From Rostrohypoxylon terebratum (Eukaryota; Ascomycota; Sordariomycetes; Xylariales; Hypoxylaceae): a stretch of DNA of 64,000 bases. The notes beneath the pieces were generated by a model. That model saw only the letters and a program-made list of their open reading frames with translations, was not told the DNA's origin and searched no databases. The translations under genes and the position numbers were made by a program. The stretch spans positions 62,001 through 126,000 of the forward strand of contig MU385884.1 in the NCBI GenBank assembly GCA_022497145.1, in the 5' to 3' direction. Of this stretch, positions 35,797 to 46,821 are shown piece after piece (the stretch's first letter is position 1; the number at the start of each line of letters is the position of its first letter).

Positions 35797-37873
35797 GGTT
35801 CGCCGAGCTTAAGGAGAAGGGATAGGTGCCATTCGGGGAGGATCGTTTTTTTGTTTCGTAGTTCGTTCTTCGTAATGCGTCGTTCGTGGTTCGCAGTTCG
35901 CAGTTCGCAGTCCGTAGTTCGTATTTGGTGGAAGTGGAATTCGGTTCGAGGTGAAGTTTGTATGTAATATGTAACGTTGTGAATTCGTGAATCTGTGAAA
36001 TCGCGACACGTCGTAGCTAGGGATTAATTCGGAATGCGGTATATGTAATAGTACGTAGTAGTACCTATATGTACAGTGTAGTCTGTCCTTTTTTTATGGA
36101 GGTAGTGTATAGGTATTGTGAAATGAAACGATGGCATTCGTCGATGCGATACCTATACTAATATCGTCCACCTTTCCCGACTCGAATAAAGAGTTTCAAC
36201 AATTTTAGGTAAGCTGATCTATCCTTAGACAAGATGAATGAGAGAGCGCGTGTAGTGTATAAATTAAAATGTCCAAGGTCGCAACTTTTTTTTTTTTTTC
36301 TGGATCTGGAATTCTGGAAGTTCCAGTTTGGTCTGGCCAAACTGTCAAAGTGTCGATGTCGAAGTTTCCAAAAAAAGGACTTGCTCCACTGTCTAATGTT
36401 CACTGTACTACGGTAGATGAACAAGGTCCATTCCATTGTTACAGGTCCGGCAGGGAGCGCCTTGGGATAAATCACGACCGACCCCACATACCAGGTAGCT
36501 ATCCACAACTGCCACACTGTCAGTGTTAACCGGCTGCCTGTTACCAGCCACAATTGTCTCAAGTCCTAGGACTTAAGTAGCAACTGCCAGACTGCCAACA
36601 GCCACATTTTAATTACGCTAATCTTACGAAGTACATTTTGATTGTATTGTATTTTATTTCCAGCTCCAACTGCCTTGGGAAGCTGACGAGAGCTCTTACT
36701 CAACCCTTTGAAGTTTGAGCTCACCACTTATACCACTACAGTTGTACATCTCACTGGTTCCTCCTGATACTTTATAAAATCGAATGAAAATTAACTTCAA
36801 ATAACGACTCGGGAGCAATAAACTCGTTTTCATATAACATGCACTTTTCGATCCACACGTCTAGGTAGTAACAGTGCTCTTTGGGGGAAGTCAGGAATTA
36901 TGATGATGATATACTGAAAATGAGACACATGGAGTTCAGCTTGTTAGCTAATCGGACATTGAGCCAATGAGAAGTCAATCGCACAACGGAAATCATTGGG
37001 GAGACCCATAATCCTACGGATTCCAATAAAGGGTGTGTAAGCCAAAATCGTTGGAGTTTTCCAGTCGGGTTGGTTGAGTCGCATTTGCACCAATATTCAC
37101 ATATTCCCATATTCATGTTCAAATATTTACGTAGCATATTACAAGTATCTTCAGGCTTTTATTGATAATTGATAAAATGAGAATTGTAAGTTGTAGATAT
37201 CAGTCAATGCCAAATATAAATCCACATATCGGAGATGTGCACTCCGACGATAGGTACAGATATATGTGTAAATAAGTGGGTTTTTGAATTTTGGGGATGC
37301 TTTAGCAGTTCGGAGCTTCTCTCAACGTCCTTAGAAGCTTTGGGGCAAGGCTACGTATGTACGGCAAGCGCACCGTAGAAGGTAGACCGTACCTAGTAGT
37401 AGACTGTAGCCTGTAGGAAATTATAATTGTACCTCCGTGCTTTGGCAGTTTTTTTGGTGAGAAAAAAAGTGAGAAAGTGCCAGGTGAGCAAGTACAACTA
37501 CGAAGTACTATCCAAACTACCCAAACTTAGTACCTAAACCCCGGTCACGAAAATAACCCGCCACCAATCAAGACCAAGACTTCCGTCGACTTCTCTTAAT
37601 CTTTTTTTTCCCTCCTTCACATCAATCGTGTCGCGCCGCCGTCAACTATCCCAAACTCCCCTTCCTCTCAAAACTCAATTGGACTCGGTCAATTAATTAC
37701 AGGTGCTGGCAACTTGTCTGCTCTGTGATATCCGGACCTGTCCTTTCCTTTTCCCTTAATTTGACTCCTCCATTTAGCCCGGCGGACCTTTTGTTATTTT
37801 TATACTAGCTGCTCACTCTTTTTTTCTCTTGTCTGGGCCGGAGAGCTATTTTTCCACCATCACGACAATCAAC
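35797..37873. other. 2.1 kb intergenic between divergent SEC7 and E2 genes
   Basis: Promoters of both flanking genes must lie here. No coding frame was supported; the 134-codon minus frame near 36158-36562 has no domain. The right end (about 37560-37870) is rich in C/T tracts, as expected for the E2 leader. A T run occurs near 36288-36299 and TAGTACCTA words near 36055-36070 and 37390-37400. Confidence 0.6.
35855..35923 (-). repeat. tandem 7-base TGCGAAC repeat in the SEC7 leader
   Basis: Read on the minus strand, TGCGAAC, ACTACGAAC and GAACGAC-like units repeat about nine times with drift, with the three central units almost identical. It lies 60-130 bases upstream of the SEC7 start, so probably in the 5' untranslated region or core promoter. 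Confidence 0.75.
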
Positions 37874-39357
37874 ATGTTCGGCGCAATGTTAAGAAGGCAA
37901 GGCCTTCTTCGAACAACCTCCCTCAGATCGGGTTTCCTCCCCCTTGCCCGATACTATGCCTCCTTTCCCCCGCACACAGTCGTCAAGATGCCTGCGCTGT
38001 CACCGACAATGACAGCAGGTAATATTGGCGCTTGGCAGAAAAAGGTCGGAGATACTATCGCCCCCGGTGAGGTTTTAGTCGAGATCGAGACAGACAAAGC
38101 TCAAATGGACTTCGAATTTCAAGAGGAGGGTGTTATCGCCAAGATCTTAAAGGACGCAGGTGAAAAGGACGTTCCTGTTGGAAACGTGCGTGGCTTATTT
38201 TTTTTTTAATTCCCCTTGGTTCCCCTTGGGTCGTGTTTGCCCCAATCTAAGTGGCGTTCCCCCAACTCCAAGCCCGTGATGCTAACGTGATATATGTATA
38301 GCCGATTGCCGTCCTAGTTGAGGAAGGTACCGACGTCTCTGCCTTCAGCTCCTTTAGCTTAGCCGATGCAGGAGGTGATGCTGCGTCGGCTTCTAAAGAG
38401 GAGAAGAAAGCCGACACCCCATCCGATTCCGCACCCACTCCGGCCCCGACATCTGCACCAGAGCCGGAGCAATACTCCTCCGGAGGAAGACTTCAGACAG
38501 CTCTCGACCGAGAACCCAATATTACTCCGGCTGCCAAGCGATTGGCGAAAGAAAAGGGTGTTGTTATTTCCAGTCTCGCGGGTTCCGGTCCCGGCGGCAA
38601 GATCACTGAGGACGACGTCAAGAAAGCTTCAGCGACCGCCTCCTCTGCCTCCCCTGCCGCCTCTTTCGAAGATATCCCTCTGTCTAACATGCGCAAGACC
38701 ATTGCCAGACGTCTACAGGAGTCCGTCAAGGAGAACCCTCACTTCTTTGTCACCAGCCAGCTCTCCGTCACCAAGCTCCTTAAGCTTCGACAAGCTCTGA
38801 ACAGCTCCTCCGAGGGCAAGTACAAGCTATCGGTTAACGACTTTCTCATCAAGGCTATCGCCGTCGCGTCCAAGAAGGTCCCTGCGGCCAATTCGTCCTG
38901 GACCGGCGATTCTATCCGCCAGTACAACAGCGTCGACGTGTCCGTTGCTGTCGCTACCCCTAATGGCCTAATCACTCCTATCGTCACCGGTGTTGAGGGC
39001 CGTGGATTGGAATCTATCTCGTCCAAGGTTAAGGAGCTCGCTAAGAAGGCCCGGGATAACAAGCTTAAGCCTGAGGAATACCAAGGCGGCACCATCTCGA
39101 TTTCTAACATGGGCATGAACCCCGCCGTCGACAACTTCACCGCCGTCATCAACCCCCCGCAAGCTGCTATCCTCGCTGTCGGTACCACGAAGAAGGTCGC
39201 CGTTCCCGGTGGTGAGGACGGCACTGGTGTTGAGTGGGACGACCAGATCACTGTCACAGCCAGCTTCGACCACAAGGTTGTTGATGGAGCTGTCGGTGCT
39301 GAATGGATCAGGGAGTTTAAGAAGGTCGTAGAGAACCCTCTTGAGTTGCTCCTATAA
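37874..39357 (+). CDS. pda2: dihydrolipoyllysine acetyltransferase, E2 of pyruvate dehydrogenase
   Basis: Two exons (37874-38185 and 38302-39357) encode 455 residues. The start used is the ATG at 37874; the frame is open upstream but without a better ATG. An Arg-rich mitochondrial presequence (about 1-30) precedes a lipoyl domain with lipoyl-lysine K75 in E-T-D-K-A. An Ala/Pro/Ser linker follows, then a peripheral-subunit binding domain (about 178-213, with A-K-R-L-A-K-E-K-G and G-P-G-G-K-I-T-E-D-D-V). The catalytic acyltransferase domain has D-H-K-V-V-D-G with His428. E2 transfers the acetyl group from lipoamide to CoA in the mitochondrial matrix and forms the core of the complex. The length and single lipoyl domain fit fungal PDC-E2. 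It is tail to tail with the PARG-like gene. Confidence 0.95.
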
Positions 39358-39883
39358 ACGGAGTTTTTTTTTAAAAAAAAGAAATTACGTACCTAGGGGC
39401 GTCGGGGCATGGTTGGTCTATAGACGGGATGAAATCCATGTAGAATTATGCCACACGAATTTGTACTAATAAATTCCGGCAATGTGTGAATCCTTGGTGG
39501 TGAACCGGATTCCGTATGGCTTATGCGAGGGATGATATGTACGTAGGGTCTAGGCATATATGTGAATGGATAATCGAGATTTATTTAAGTCTTTACGGGT
39601 TTACACCGCTCTACTTTATTGTCTGATTTGTCCCACTCTTTGTCCGGCATAGTAGTTACGTATTCGAATACTTATAAGGGATTGAAGTAGGTAAATATGA
39701 GGTCAGGGGCCAAGTTGTTCGTTTGGGTTTGAACTATCATGCACGTTTCGGTCCGTGACTCAATCTGACTCGTCTCCATCAGATCAGTCTTCGTCTTCGA
39801 CTTCGTTTCCACTTACCTTATCCTCACCATCCCCGCTATTCTCGTGATTCTCTGCGTCTCCATGAGAACGAATGTCTTCATCG
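39358..39883. other. convergent 3' flanks of E2 and PARG-like genes
   Basis: A 526-base spacer. On the minus strand, 39785-39883 contains an open acidic stretch just beyond the stop of the PARG-like frame, reading D-E-D-I-R-S-H-G-D-A-E and ending E-V-E-D-E-D before a stop near 39784. This may be a missed 3' exon. Otherwise nothing was seen. Confidence 0.55.
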
Positions 39884-41290
39884 TCAGGAAGTTTGAGCCT
39901 TCAACCAGACTAACACAGCGTTCAAGCCTGATCTGAGCTGAGGGGTTCGCGCCTGTTTAACCTGCAGCTCAAGCTCCTGGATCTTATCCCTAAGTTCCTT
40001 GACTTTCTCATCTTCAACATCGTTTTCTCCATCAGTTAAATCGCTTTCCTCGTCTTCGTCGCATACCTCCAAAATGTCTTCCCCAAAAGCCGTCGCAAAA
40101 GCACGAGCCATGCCCGCGTCCCTGACAGCGAAAACAACGCGCTCGATACCCTCCCACGCCTCCACAGCCTTCTCAGCCTTCTCCTTAGAACCCTTCTTCC
40201 CCCTGCCGCCACTGAGCAGGACCTTCCTCCACGCCCTCGCGATCTCGCCCACGGGGTTCCCGTACGCGCCGCAGCCCCACGCACCCAGCACGACCCTCTT
40301 CACCCCCTTGGCAGCGAAAACGCGCATGACGGCACGCATCTTCCGAACGGCGAGCTCGCGGTCCTGCGCGCCGGCGTAGCTGGCCCATCCCGTCTCCCCG
40401 TCGACCTCGATCTCGGGGAGCCGGAGCATAGCCGCCGTCACGACGTCCACGAACCAGCGGTCGCGCTTGGGAAGCACCGCTTCGTCGTCTTCGTCCTCGC
40501 CGTCGCCGTCGTCCTCGTCCTCTTCTCCCACCCCATGTTTCCTCGCTCGCTTCTTCCCGCGAGACGCGGCAGCGGCGCCCGCTCCGCGGAATACGAGCAC
40601 GTCCGGCGTGAACACGCCGCCGAGCTCGGGCAGCCGGTAGAACTCGTCGCGCAGCGAGGGCAGCAGCGTGGTGCGCGAGCACAGCGACGCCTCCTCCTGG
40701 CCCGCGGCGCCGTTGAGGAAGCCGCCGCCCGGCGCGAGCGGCGACGCCATGTTCAGCACGCCGACACGCGCCGTCGCGTTCGACAGGTCGCGCCGCTGCT
40801 CCCGTGTTTCGGGGGTTCCACTGGGTACGGGTGTGGCGGGCGTCAGGAGTAGTAGGGAGTACGCCGTCGACAACGTGTCCGCGACGCGCAGCGAGATGCG
40901 AGGTCCGTTTTTCCGCTTCCCATCTCCCGTCTCCGCCTCAACTCTACCCGCACCTCTCACCACCCTTTCCCCATCTCCCTTTCCCTTTCCCTTTCCCTTT
41001 CCCTTTCCCTTTCCCTTTCCCTTCCCCACAGCACGCTCATCTCCTTCACGCCCGCGCTCGTTATCCTTCCTCCCACCTCCCCCCACGCGCTTCTGCGACG
41101 TCGCCGTCGACGACACGTCCCGCGGCGGATCGACGACCAGCTCCGAGCCCTCGACGCCGCGCCTAGCCCGCGGGTGCGCGGCCAACACCGCCGGTATCAC
41201 CTTGTTCGCCGTAGCTTTCGCCCTTTTCGCGCGGGCGTCGCGGCGGAACCCGGCGGGCGGTCTGCCGACGGAGGGTTCCGTACGTCCCAT
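39884..41290 (-). CDS. microbial-type poly(ADP-ribose) glycohydrolase-like protein (DUF2263)
   Basis: A single open frame of 468 residues. The core has the N-terminal block A-K-A-T-A-N-K-V-I-P and the PARG signature: Gly-Gly-Gly at 188-190 followed eight residues later by Gln-Glu-Glu at 198-200 inside N-M-A-S-P-L-A-P-G-G-G-F. Later comes V-L-G-A-W-G-C-G-A-Y-G-N-P, typical of the TIGR02452 / DUF2263 family of macrodomain hydrolases that remove ADP-ribose chains. Two insertions are unusual: a Gly-Lys dipeptide run (about 89-105) encoded by a hexanucleotide microsatellite, and an acidic/basic loop (about 245-272). The C-terminus forms a coiled coil and then a Ser/Leu stretch. GC content is higher than in neighbours. 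A spliced acidic 3' exon beyond the stop is possible. Confidence 0.8.
   Translation of the reverse strand: MGRTEPSVGRPPAGFRRDARAKRAKATANKVIPAVLAAHPRARRGVEGSELVVDPPRDVSSTATSQKRVGGGGRKDNERGREGDERAVGKGKGKGKGKGKGKGKGDGERVVRGAGRVEAETGDGKRKNGPRISLRVADTLSTAYSLLLLTPATPVPSGTPETREQRRDLSNATARVGVLNMASPLAPGGGFLNGAAGQEEASLCSRTTLLPSLRDEFYRLPELGGVFTPDVLVFRGAGAAAASRGKKRARKHGVGEEDEDDGDGEDEDDEAVLPKRDRWFVDVVTAAMLRLPEIEVDGETGWASYAGAQDRELAVRKMRAVMRVFAAKGVKRVVLGAWGCGAYGNPVGEIARAWRKVLLSGGRGKKGSKEKAEKAVEAWEGIERVVFAVRDAGMARAFATAFGEDILEVCDEDEESDLTDGENDVEDEKVKELRDKIQELELQVKQARTPQLRSGLNAVLVWLKAQTS
40977..41023 (-). repeat. in-frame hexanucleotide microsatellite (CCCTTT on plus strand)
   Basis: About eight copies of ccctttc-type hexamers lie within the PARG-like reading frame, where they translate as alternating Gly and Lys. 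Copy-number change alters the protein by dipeptides without breaking the frame. Confidence 0.9.
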
Positions 41291-41740
41291 CGCTTTTGCC
41301 TTATTTGCTACCTATACCCTTATTTTCGATTTGCGTGCGTCTGTTTGTTCGTACTGTCTACCTACCTGGTAGACTTGTATGTATGTATGTTGCGTACTAT
41401 TCTCAGATTAGATTGGATAAAGTTGATGAATGAAAAAAGAAAGAGCAGGGCCAGAACTCGGCAGACAAATAGCAAAGATCCGATTTTTCGGGCCATCCGG
41501 GTGTTTTTACTTCCCAACTATAAATCAAGTAACTAACCTTGGAATTCTCACCAATTATACCTAAGACTTAAGTATCTAGTTTCGCGATATCACAAGGTTC
41601 AACGTCGTAATCTTAATTCATCTTGTTTTACTTTATTTCGAGCATCTATCAGCATCACCGAGATGCGGGGTATCTATAAAATCCCGAGTGGCATGATTCG
41701 TACACACACATATCCTTCTACCCTTTACAACCTTACAACC
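41291..41740. other. spacer between PARG-like and MFS genes
   Basis: Contains the PARG-like promoter (left side) and the 3' end of the permease (right side). No coding frame was supported. Confidence 0.55.
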
Positions 41741-43585
41741 TTACAGCAGGTACCGGAATCCCTTGTGCATCCGCAGCGCCTCGTCGGCATTATCCATGGG
41801 CTCCGTCCCGGAAGCGTTCGCCGTCGCATCCGGTTGCGCTTCCCACGTGCGTTCGCTCTCCTCGAGCTTGCGATTGAGGTCTGCCAGGATGGCGCGGAAG
41901 GCGAAGCATCCGATGATAGTAATACCAAACATGGCCGTCACAATACCGTAGCTCTTGCGATATCCGTTATCCTTGAGGCCCCACACGTAGCTACCCGCCA
42001 CGTTACCCAATTGCGAAAACGCATTGATGAGAGCGATGGCCACAGCTCGCTTCGCCGGCGGTCGAGGGAAAGACGAACTGATCCAGGAATAGAACACGAT
42101 GAAACCAGCGTACGAGCTGGCCTGGAGGAATAGCGCGACGTATCGAGCTGCTACATTGAGCGTAGACATGCTAATGACGAAACCGACCATTCCGCCAATG
42201 ATGGGGCCGGTGATATGCCAGAACTATATATACAATGAGATTCGAACTCATAAGAAGCCATTGTACTTTGAGACAAAGGGGAAAAACATACCTTTTCCTG
42301 GGTTCTGTCGGCGTGCCAAGCGTTGATGAGTGAAACGATACACGAGAAGGCCCAAGGCGGTGAGCTCATCAATAGTGTTCCGACATAGTCGAATCCCAGA
42401 GTACCGGTGAGAGTTGGCTGCGCAGCGCGATTAGTTTGTGCATCACATGAGTATTGAAAAGGGAATTCTTACGAAAAAGGCGTTGAATGATAGACCAACG
42501 ACGTAAGCCGTGAAGGTAAGCATCATCACATAAATCTTGATATCCTTCACAGCCATGATGAGACCGTCAAAGACACCCTGATTCTCTCCATCGACATCAG
42601 CTTCACCCACATCCTCCATCATTCGCAGCTGCGCTACCTGACGCTCTTCCTCCGTAAAACCGCGCGAGTTATGCGGTAGGTCTGGGAGGACGAAAGCTGC
42701 GATGATGGCGATAAACATAGTGATGCCACCTTCGATCCAGAACAGCCATCTCCAAGCAGCGTGGCCTAGAACTCCTTGCATGTTTGACAAAACACCAGCT
42801 CCCACTAGCGCCGAGAAGGCATTCGATATGATGTTGCCGCAGAACAAGATGGCATTTCTCGTAGTTAGCTCCCGTCGAGTGTACCATTTTGACTGTATAA
42901 GAAGAGCTCCCGGGAGGAAAGCAGCTTCCACAAAACCTAAGAAGAATCGCACCAGGACCATATCGGTGAAGTTATTGGTGTTTCCGGTGAGCGTCGAAAT
43001 GAGACCCCATAGTAGCATAGCGCAAGAAAGGTAGAGAGACGGTCGTTGAATCTTGTTCGTGAACATGTTACTGGGGACCTGCATCAAAATGTACCCTACG
43101 TACAAAATACTCAGACAAGTCGAGTATTGAGTCTAATGTATTTGAGTTAGCATCAGGAACTAATGTAAAGTAAGTGTATTTTAACGACAGTGGCGGTTTA
43201 GGAAATGTGACACGGGAGAACTGAGCGTACATCGTCGAGGTTTAAGTCTATCATCTTGTATTAGCATGTTTCAAATTTCCGGTCATAGATGATAGATGGA
43301 AGACAACATTGAGTGCTTACCTGACTGAAGTCCCTTGAGCCTTGCGGCCGCAATGTTGTTTCGATCGAGATAATTGAGGATGTAAATGAGGACGAATAGG
43401 GAACACCGCGCATCGAGTTTGCGCTTCAAGGACTTTTCTACACGCGCGCGATGGGCAGGATCCATCGAAGCGGCGGGTAGCGTTGTGCCTGTGGCTTCCT
43501 GTGTCGTGACATGTTCCAGAGCCTCTACATTCTGCTTCTGGGCAAGCCCTTGAGCAGGGCTAGCACTCGTTATCTCATCGGTCAT
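41741..43585 (-). CDS. MFS permease, anion:cation symporter (Dal5/allantoate-type)
   Basis: Five exons on the minus strand (43585-43321, 43247-43231, about 43132-42473, 42417-42292, 42223-41741) give about 516 residues. The second exon is only 17 bases and joins L-Q-S to D-L-N-L-D-D, leading into T-Q-Y-S. The sequence has the ACS-family layout: an N-terminal tail, L-D-R-N-N-I-A-A-A-R-L after helix 1, then Y-V-G-Y-I-L-M-Q-V-P-S-N, about twelve membrane helices and R-F-F-L-G-F-V-E-A-A-F-L-P-G-A. The family imports organic anions (allantoate, nicotinate, vitamins and related acids) with protons. The exact substrate cannot be read. Exon 3's left boundary is approximate by one base. It is transcribed in the same direction as the PARG-like gene downstream. 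Confidence 0.9.
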
Positions 43586-44829
43586 AGTCAGTAATGCCTC
43601 GTGAACGTGAACGTGAACAGAACGATTCCCCGATTCCCCGAGAATCTTGGTCCCGGTGGTCAGGGTGTGTGTACAACGTAAGTCTTAAGAATATGGCCAG
43701 GGAAACCCGAGTAGAGAGGGAAACTACCCGCCCGGAAACAGAGAGGGCTCGGAAGGGTATTAAAAGGAAGAGCTAGGGAAGAGAAGAGAAGGTAACGTCG
43801 GGTGATGTCAAAGTTTTTATCTGACAAGTTTGTAGGAACTAGGAACTCGTCCCGGCGTTCGGGTATCACAGCCGTCAAGTGTGTGAGACCATGTGAATGG
43901 CAGAAGCTTAACAGTAACTAGTAACTAGCTAACTAGCTAACTAGAGGGTATTGCAGGGGATAGGCCAGTAGTTTACCACTGTCTCAATCTCCGTTGACCC
44001 ATTCGTATACCCCCGTAATGCGGGGCAATCGTTGGTGAAAGGGACCACGATATTGGGGGAGACGAGGTTCTTCTTCGGTGTCTTGGCGCTTTGGGGTACC
44101 TATTGGGGGCTGGGGTCATTGAGGAGAAACGAACATAAGCTAATGGCAAAGATAGGACTAGATTATTATAATCTGGGTCTTTTTCTTCTCTCTGAGATAA
44201 ATATCGTGTATCCCACCGGTATCATCACGGTTCACCATATCAAAAAATGGATGAATAGGTACCTATCCAAACAGCCAAGCCGCCCCGAGTAACCTAGTAC
44301 TTCGTAGTACCTAGTCAATTCGCTACCGACAATAGAGATGCAATGACGAAGGGCACCACAAATCTTCAAGACTGTCATAAAAAACCGAAAACCGATCTAA
44401 CCGCCACGTTTATTTTGTTCATGGTCCAACCAGAGGTTTGGATCTTCGGACCAAGGAACCGGGAATATCGTGCGAAAAAAATGCTTTACCCCCACAAAGT
44501 CGTGTCTTGGCTCTTGACGTTCAACGGTTCCTGGGATCCCAAGAATTGGGGAACTTGCCTTCATTCGGGTCTCGTCCGAGTGAAGCGCAAAATTCGTATC
44601 GTACTATGTAATTATTATCGTGTGCCTTGCTAGCCTGAGTGGTCGCGTTCCTTAGAGGCAACGCCATCCAGGGGATCTCCAATTATAACTCCAATTACCT
44701 TGGGGGTAGGAGAACATCCATGATCCTACAGGTTGTGAATTGGGGTTTGTAAGTTGTTCACATACCAAATTACCTAGCAAAACTTCTTATTCCTTACTTC
44801 CGATACGCATTCACCTATGTATACCTAGA

Positions 44830-44851
44830 GGTATAGGTATAGGTATAGGTA
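44830..44851. repeat. tandem GTATAG hexamers
   Basis: Three and a half perfect copies of the hexamer gtatag in intergenic DNA. It belongs to the same word family as the dispersed TAGGTA motif. Confidence 0.8.
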
Positions 44852-46714
44852 AGCGCGCAGTATCCTCGAAGCTGGAATCATCACTTGAAATCCAAACCAG
44901 CTAGGTTAGTAGCTGACATCGTGATAGCGCGATGCCGTCGAGAGATACCGAAAATGGGTCGCCGAGAGCGGGTCTCGAATTGGTTTACTGGGTCCTCGCC
45001 TTCTCCAATCTCGCCTCGCCTACGAAGTAATACGTCTGCTTCTTCTTCATCTTCGTCTGTCTCGTCTGGAGAATGCGGAAAGTCTAAGACCATGAATATT
45101 GAACTGGGTTCGCCGGTAAACACATGAAACTACTGCAAAATGGAAGCAGCGTGTTATTATTAACGTTGTAAAGTTAAAGGTGAAGTTTAGGCGAAGTCAA
45201 TTTTTCGGGGATTTTCCAAGCTCGACATTCGAACCTAGTAGAAGTGGATCCAATCATCGATCTAACTCTCCTCGTAATCTATCACGTGGTCTCTAACCCT
45301 TACAATCTACTAGTAGGTACTTGGTTATTATCACTTGATAATTTGAAATTAGATAGAATTCTACGAATGCACGTGTTCAAAAGATTTCCTGGCTGCCTGA
45401 TTACTTTCATAGAATATAATATTATAAATGATATCCAATAGGGAACGATTTATCAAATGGGTTTAAAGTATTAAGGCTCCTTTCATTGGATGTTGGCAAG
45501 CTGACGAAGCTAGCCTCAAGCGGAATACAGATTATGAAAGCAATATTTGTCATCTTATCACCGGTCTAAGTTACATAATATGTGACAGATAATCTTAAGT
45601 AATTATACTCATAGCTGCTTATACTGTTAACGCATATAAGCTGTGCTTAACTTACATATATATATATAACTAAAACGCATAGTGGAATAAAGGCTTTTAA
45701 GCAGCTCAGCTGCTGAATAATCACATTATTCTCCCTATCCTAATGAAAGGTGGCGTCAACGTCTCATCTTCACGTTAACAATTATCTATCTAAGGGAACA
45801 ATAGAAACCGTCAAATGGGGGCTGAAATCTCATGCAATTTAGGTATTTATTTAATACATATTAGGTTAGTCATTAAATTGAACTAGATACACATGTCTAA
45901 CCGTAGCTGAGCAGCATCCGATTGGTGACTTAAAAAAGAAGATAGGCGATTTGCCCTAGAAGAAGAAAGAGAGAAAATTCAATAACAGTCATATAACATT
46001 CTTAACTGGCGCCATTGTGTAGCCGCGAGAAGAGTATGGGGCCATAGGTTAGTACCTAGTTTTTACCTAATTTCTATCTACTTCCTGTAGCCCTACCTAG
46101 TAGTTTATGAGCAAGATAGTAGAATATTCATCTGAGATATGGAGTGGTGACACTCATCAAATAAGTATGAAACGTCTTGTACATCCTCTATAAATTAGTG
46201 TCATGATTACAAATAATATGCTCATAGCTTTCATAAAGAGTTGGGGTTCCTTTGGCATGGCACATACCCTACCTAGTAGTGGCTTCTTTGTCCTAACCCC
46301 TTTTATTCATGGTAATGTATGATACGTATATATAACTCGCTGGTAACAGGAAGCGACGTCTAGTGCCGGGAAATGTATGCGGAGAACCCGGGGCAGCAAC
46401 TTCCTACGTAGCATCGGTAGTAATACTGGGTACGGCTGCGTAATACTGACTACCGGAAGCTGCATCTCGACTAGGATGTAACCTTCCCCGATTGTCTGGC
46501 TGACACACCGTGGAGACCTGGGCGGACCTGGGTAACTTTATACTATTTGTCCTCTCTTTTAACCTTGGAACCTTTTTTTTTAACTTCTGATCCTTTGGTT
46601 CCATCCGAACTATTCCCCGGCACTTCCCCACCCGCGGGGCTGCAGACCAAGGTTATATATATCTACCTAGCAAGGACTGAGATGATATACATGAGTGTAT
46701 CCGCACTGCTTTCG

Positions 46715-46744
46715 TCCATATCTATATCCATATCCATATCTACA
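46715..46744. repeat. tandem TCCATA/TCTATA hexamers
   Basis: Five hexamers with single-base drift lie about 80 bases upstream of the oxygenase start, probably in the promoter or leader. Confidence 0.75.
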
Positions 46745-46821
46745 TAGGAGACACCTACTTGATTCCTGAATTGGTGGTATACCTAGTAGTGCTGCGTATA
46801 CTCAAGACTTTGACGTCCACA

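Larger units (their letters stand above)
43586..46821. other. 3.2 kb intergenic, partly AT-rich
   Basis: No complete gene was found. Frames near 44032-44633 and the overlapping opposite frames at 44881-45127 lack domains. From about 45330 to 46250 the DNA is AT-rich, with many TA dinucleotides and a TATATATATA run near 45656-45668, as expected of mutated or untranscribed spacer. Repeats include GTGAAC units near 43600-43620, ACTAGCTA units near 43915-43945, GTATAG units (44830-44851) and TCCATA units (46715-46744). Confidence 0.6.

Noticed and set aside
36158..36562. Minus frame of 134 codons between SEC7 and E2
   Set aside because: No domain, crosses a T run and lies in promoter-like DNA.
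40668..41372. Plus-strand frame of 234 codons opposite the PARG-like gene
   Set aside because: It is the shadow of a GC-rich coding region; the minus frame carries the conserved signature.
44881..45127. Two nearly coextensive 80-codon frames on opposite strands
   Set aside because: Neither shows a recognisable family; Ser/Asp-rich low complexity explains both.
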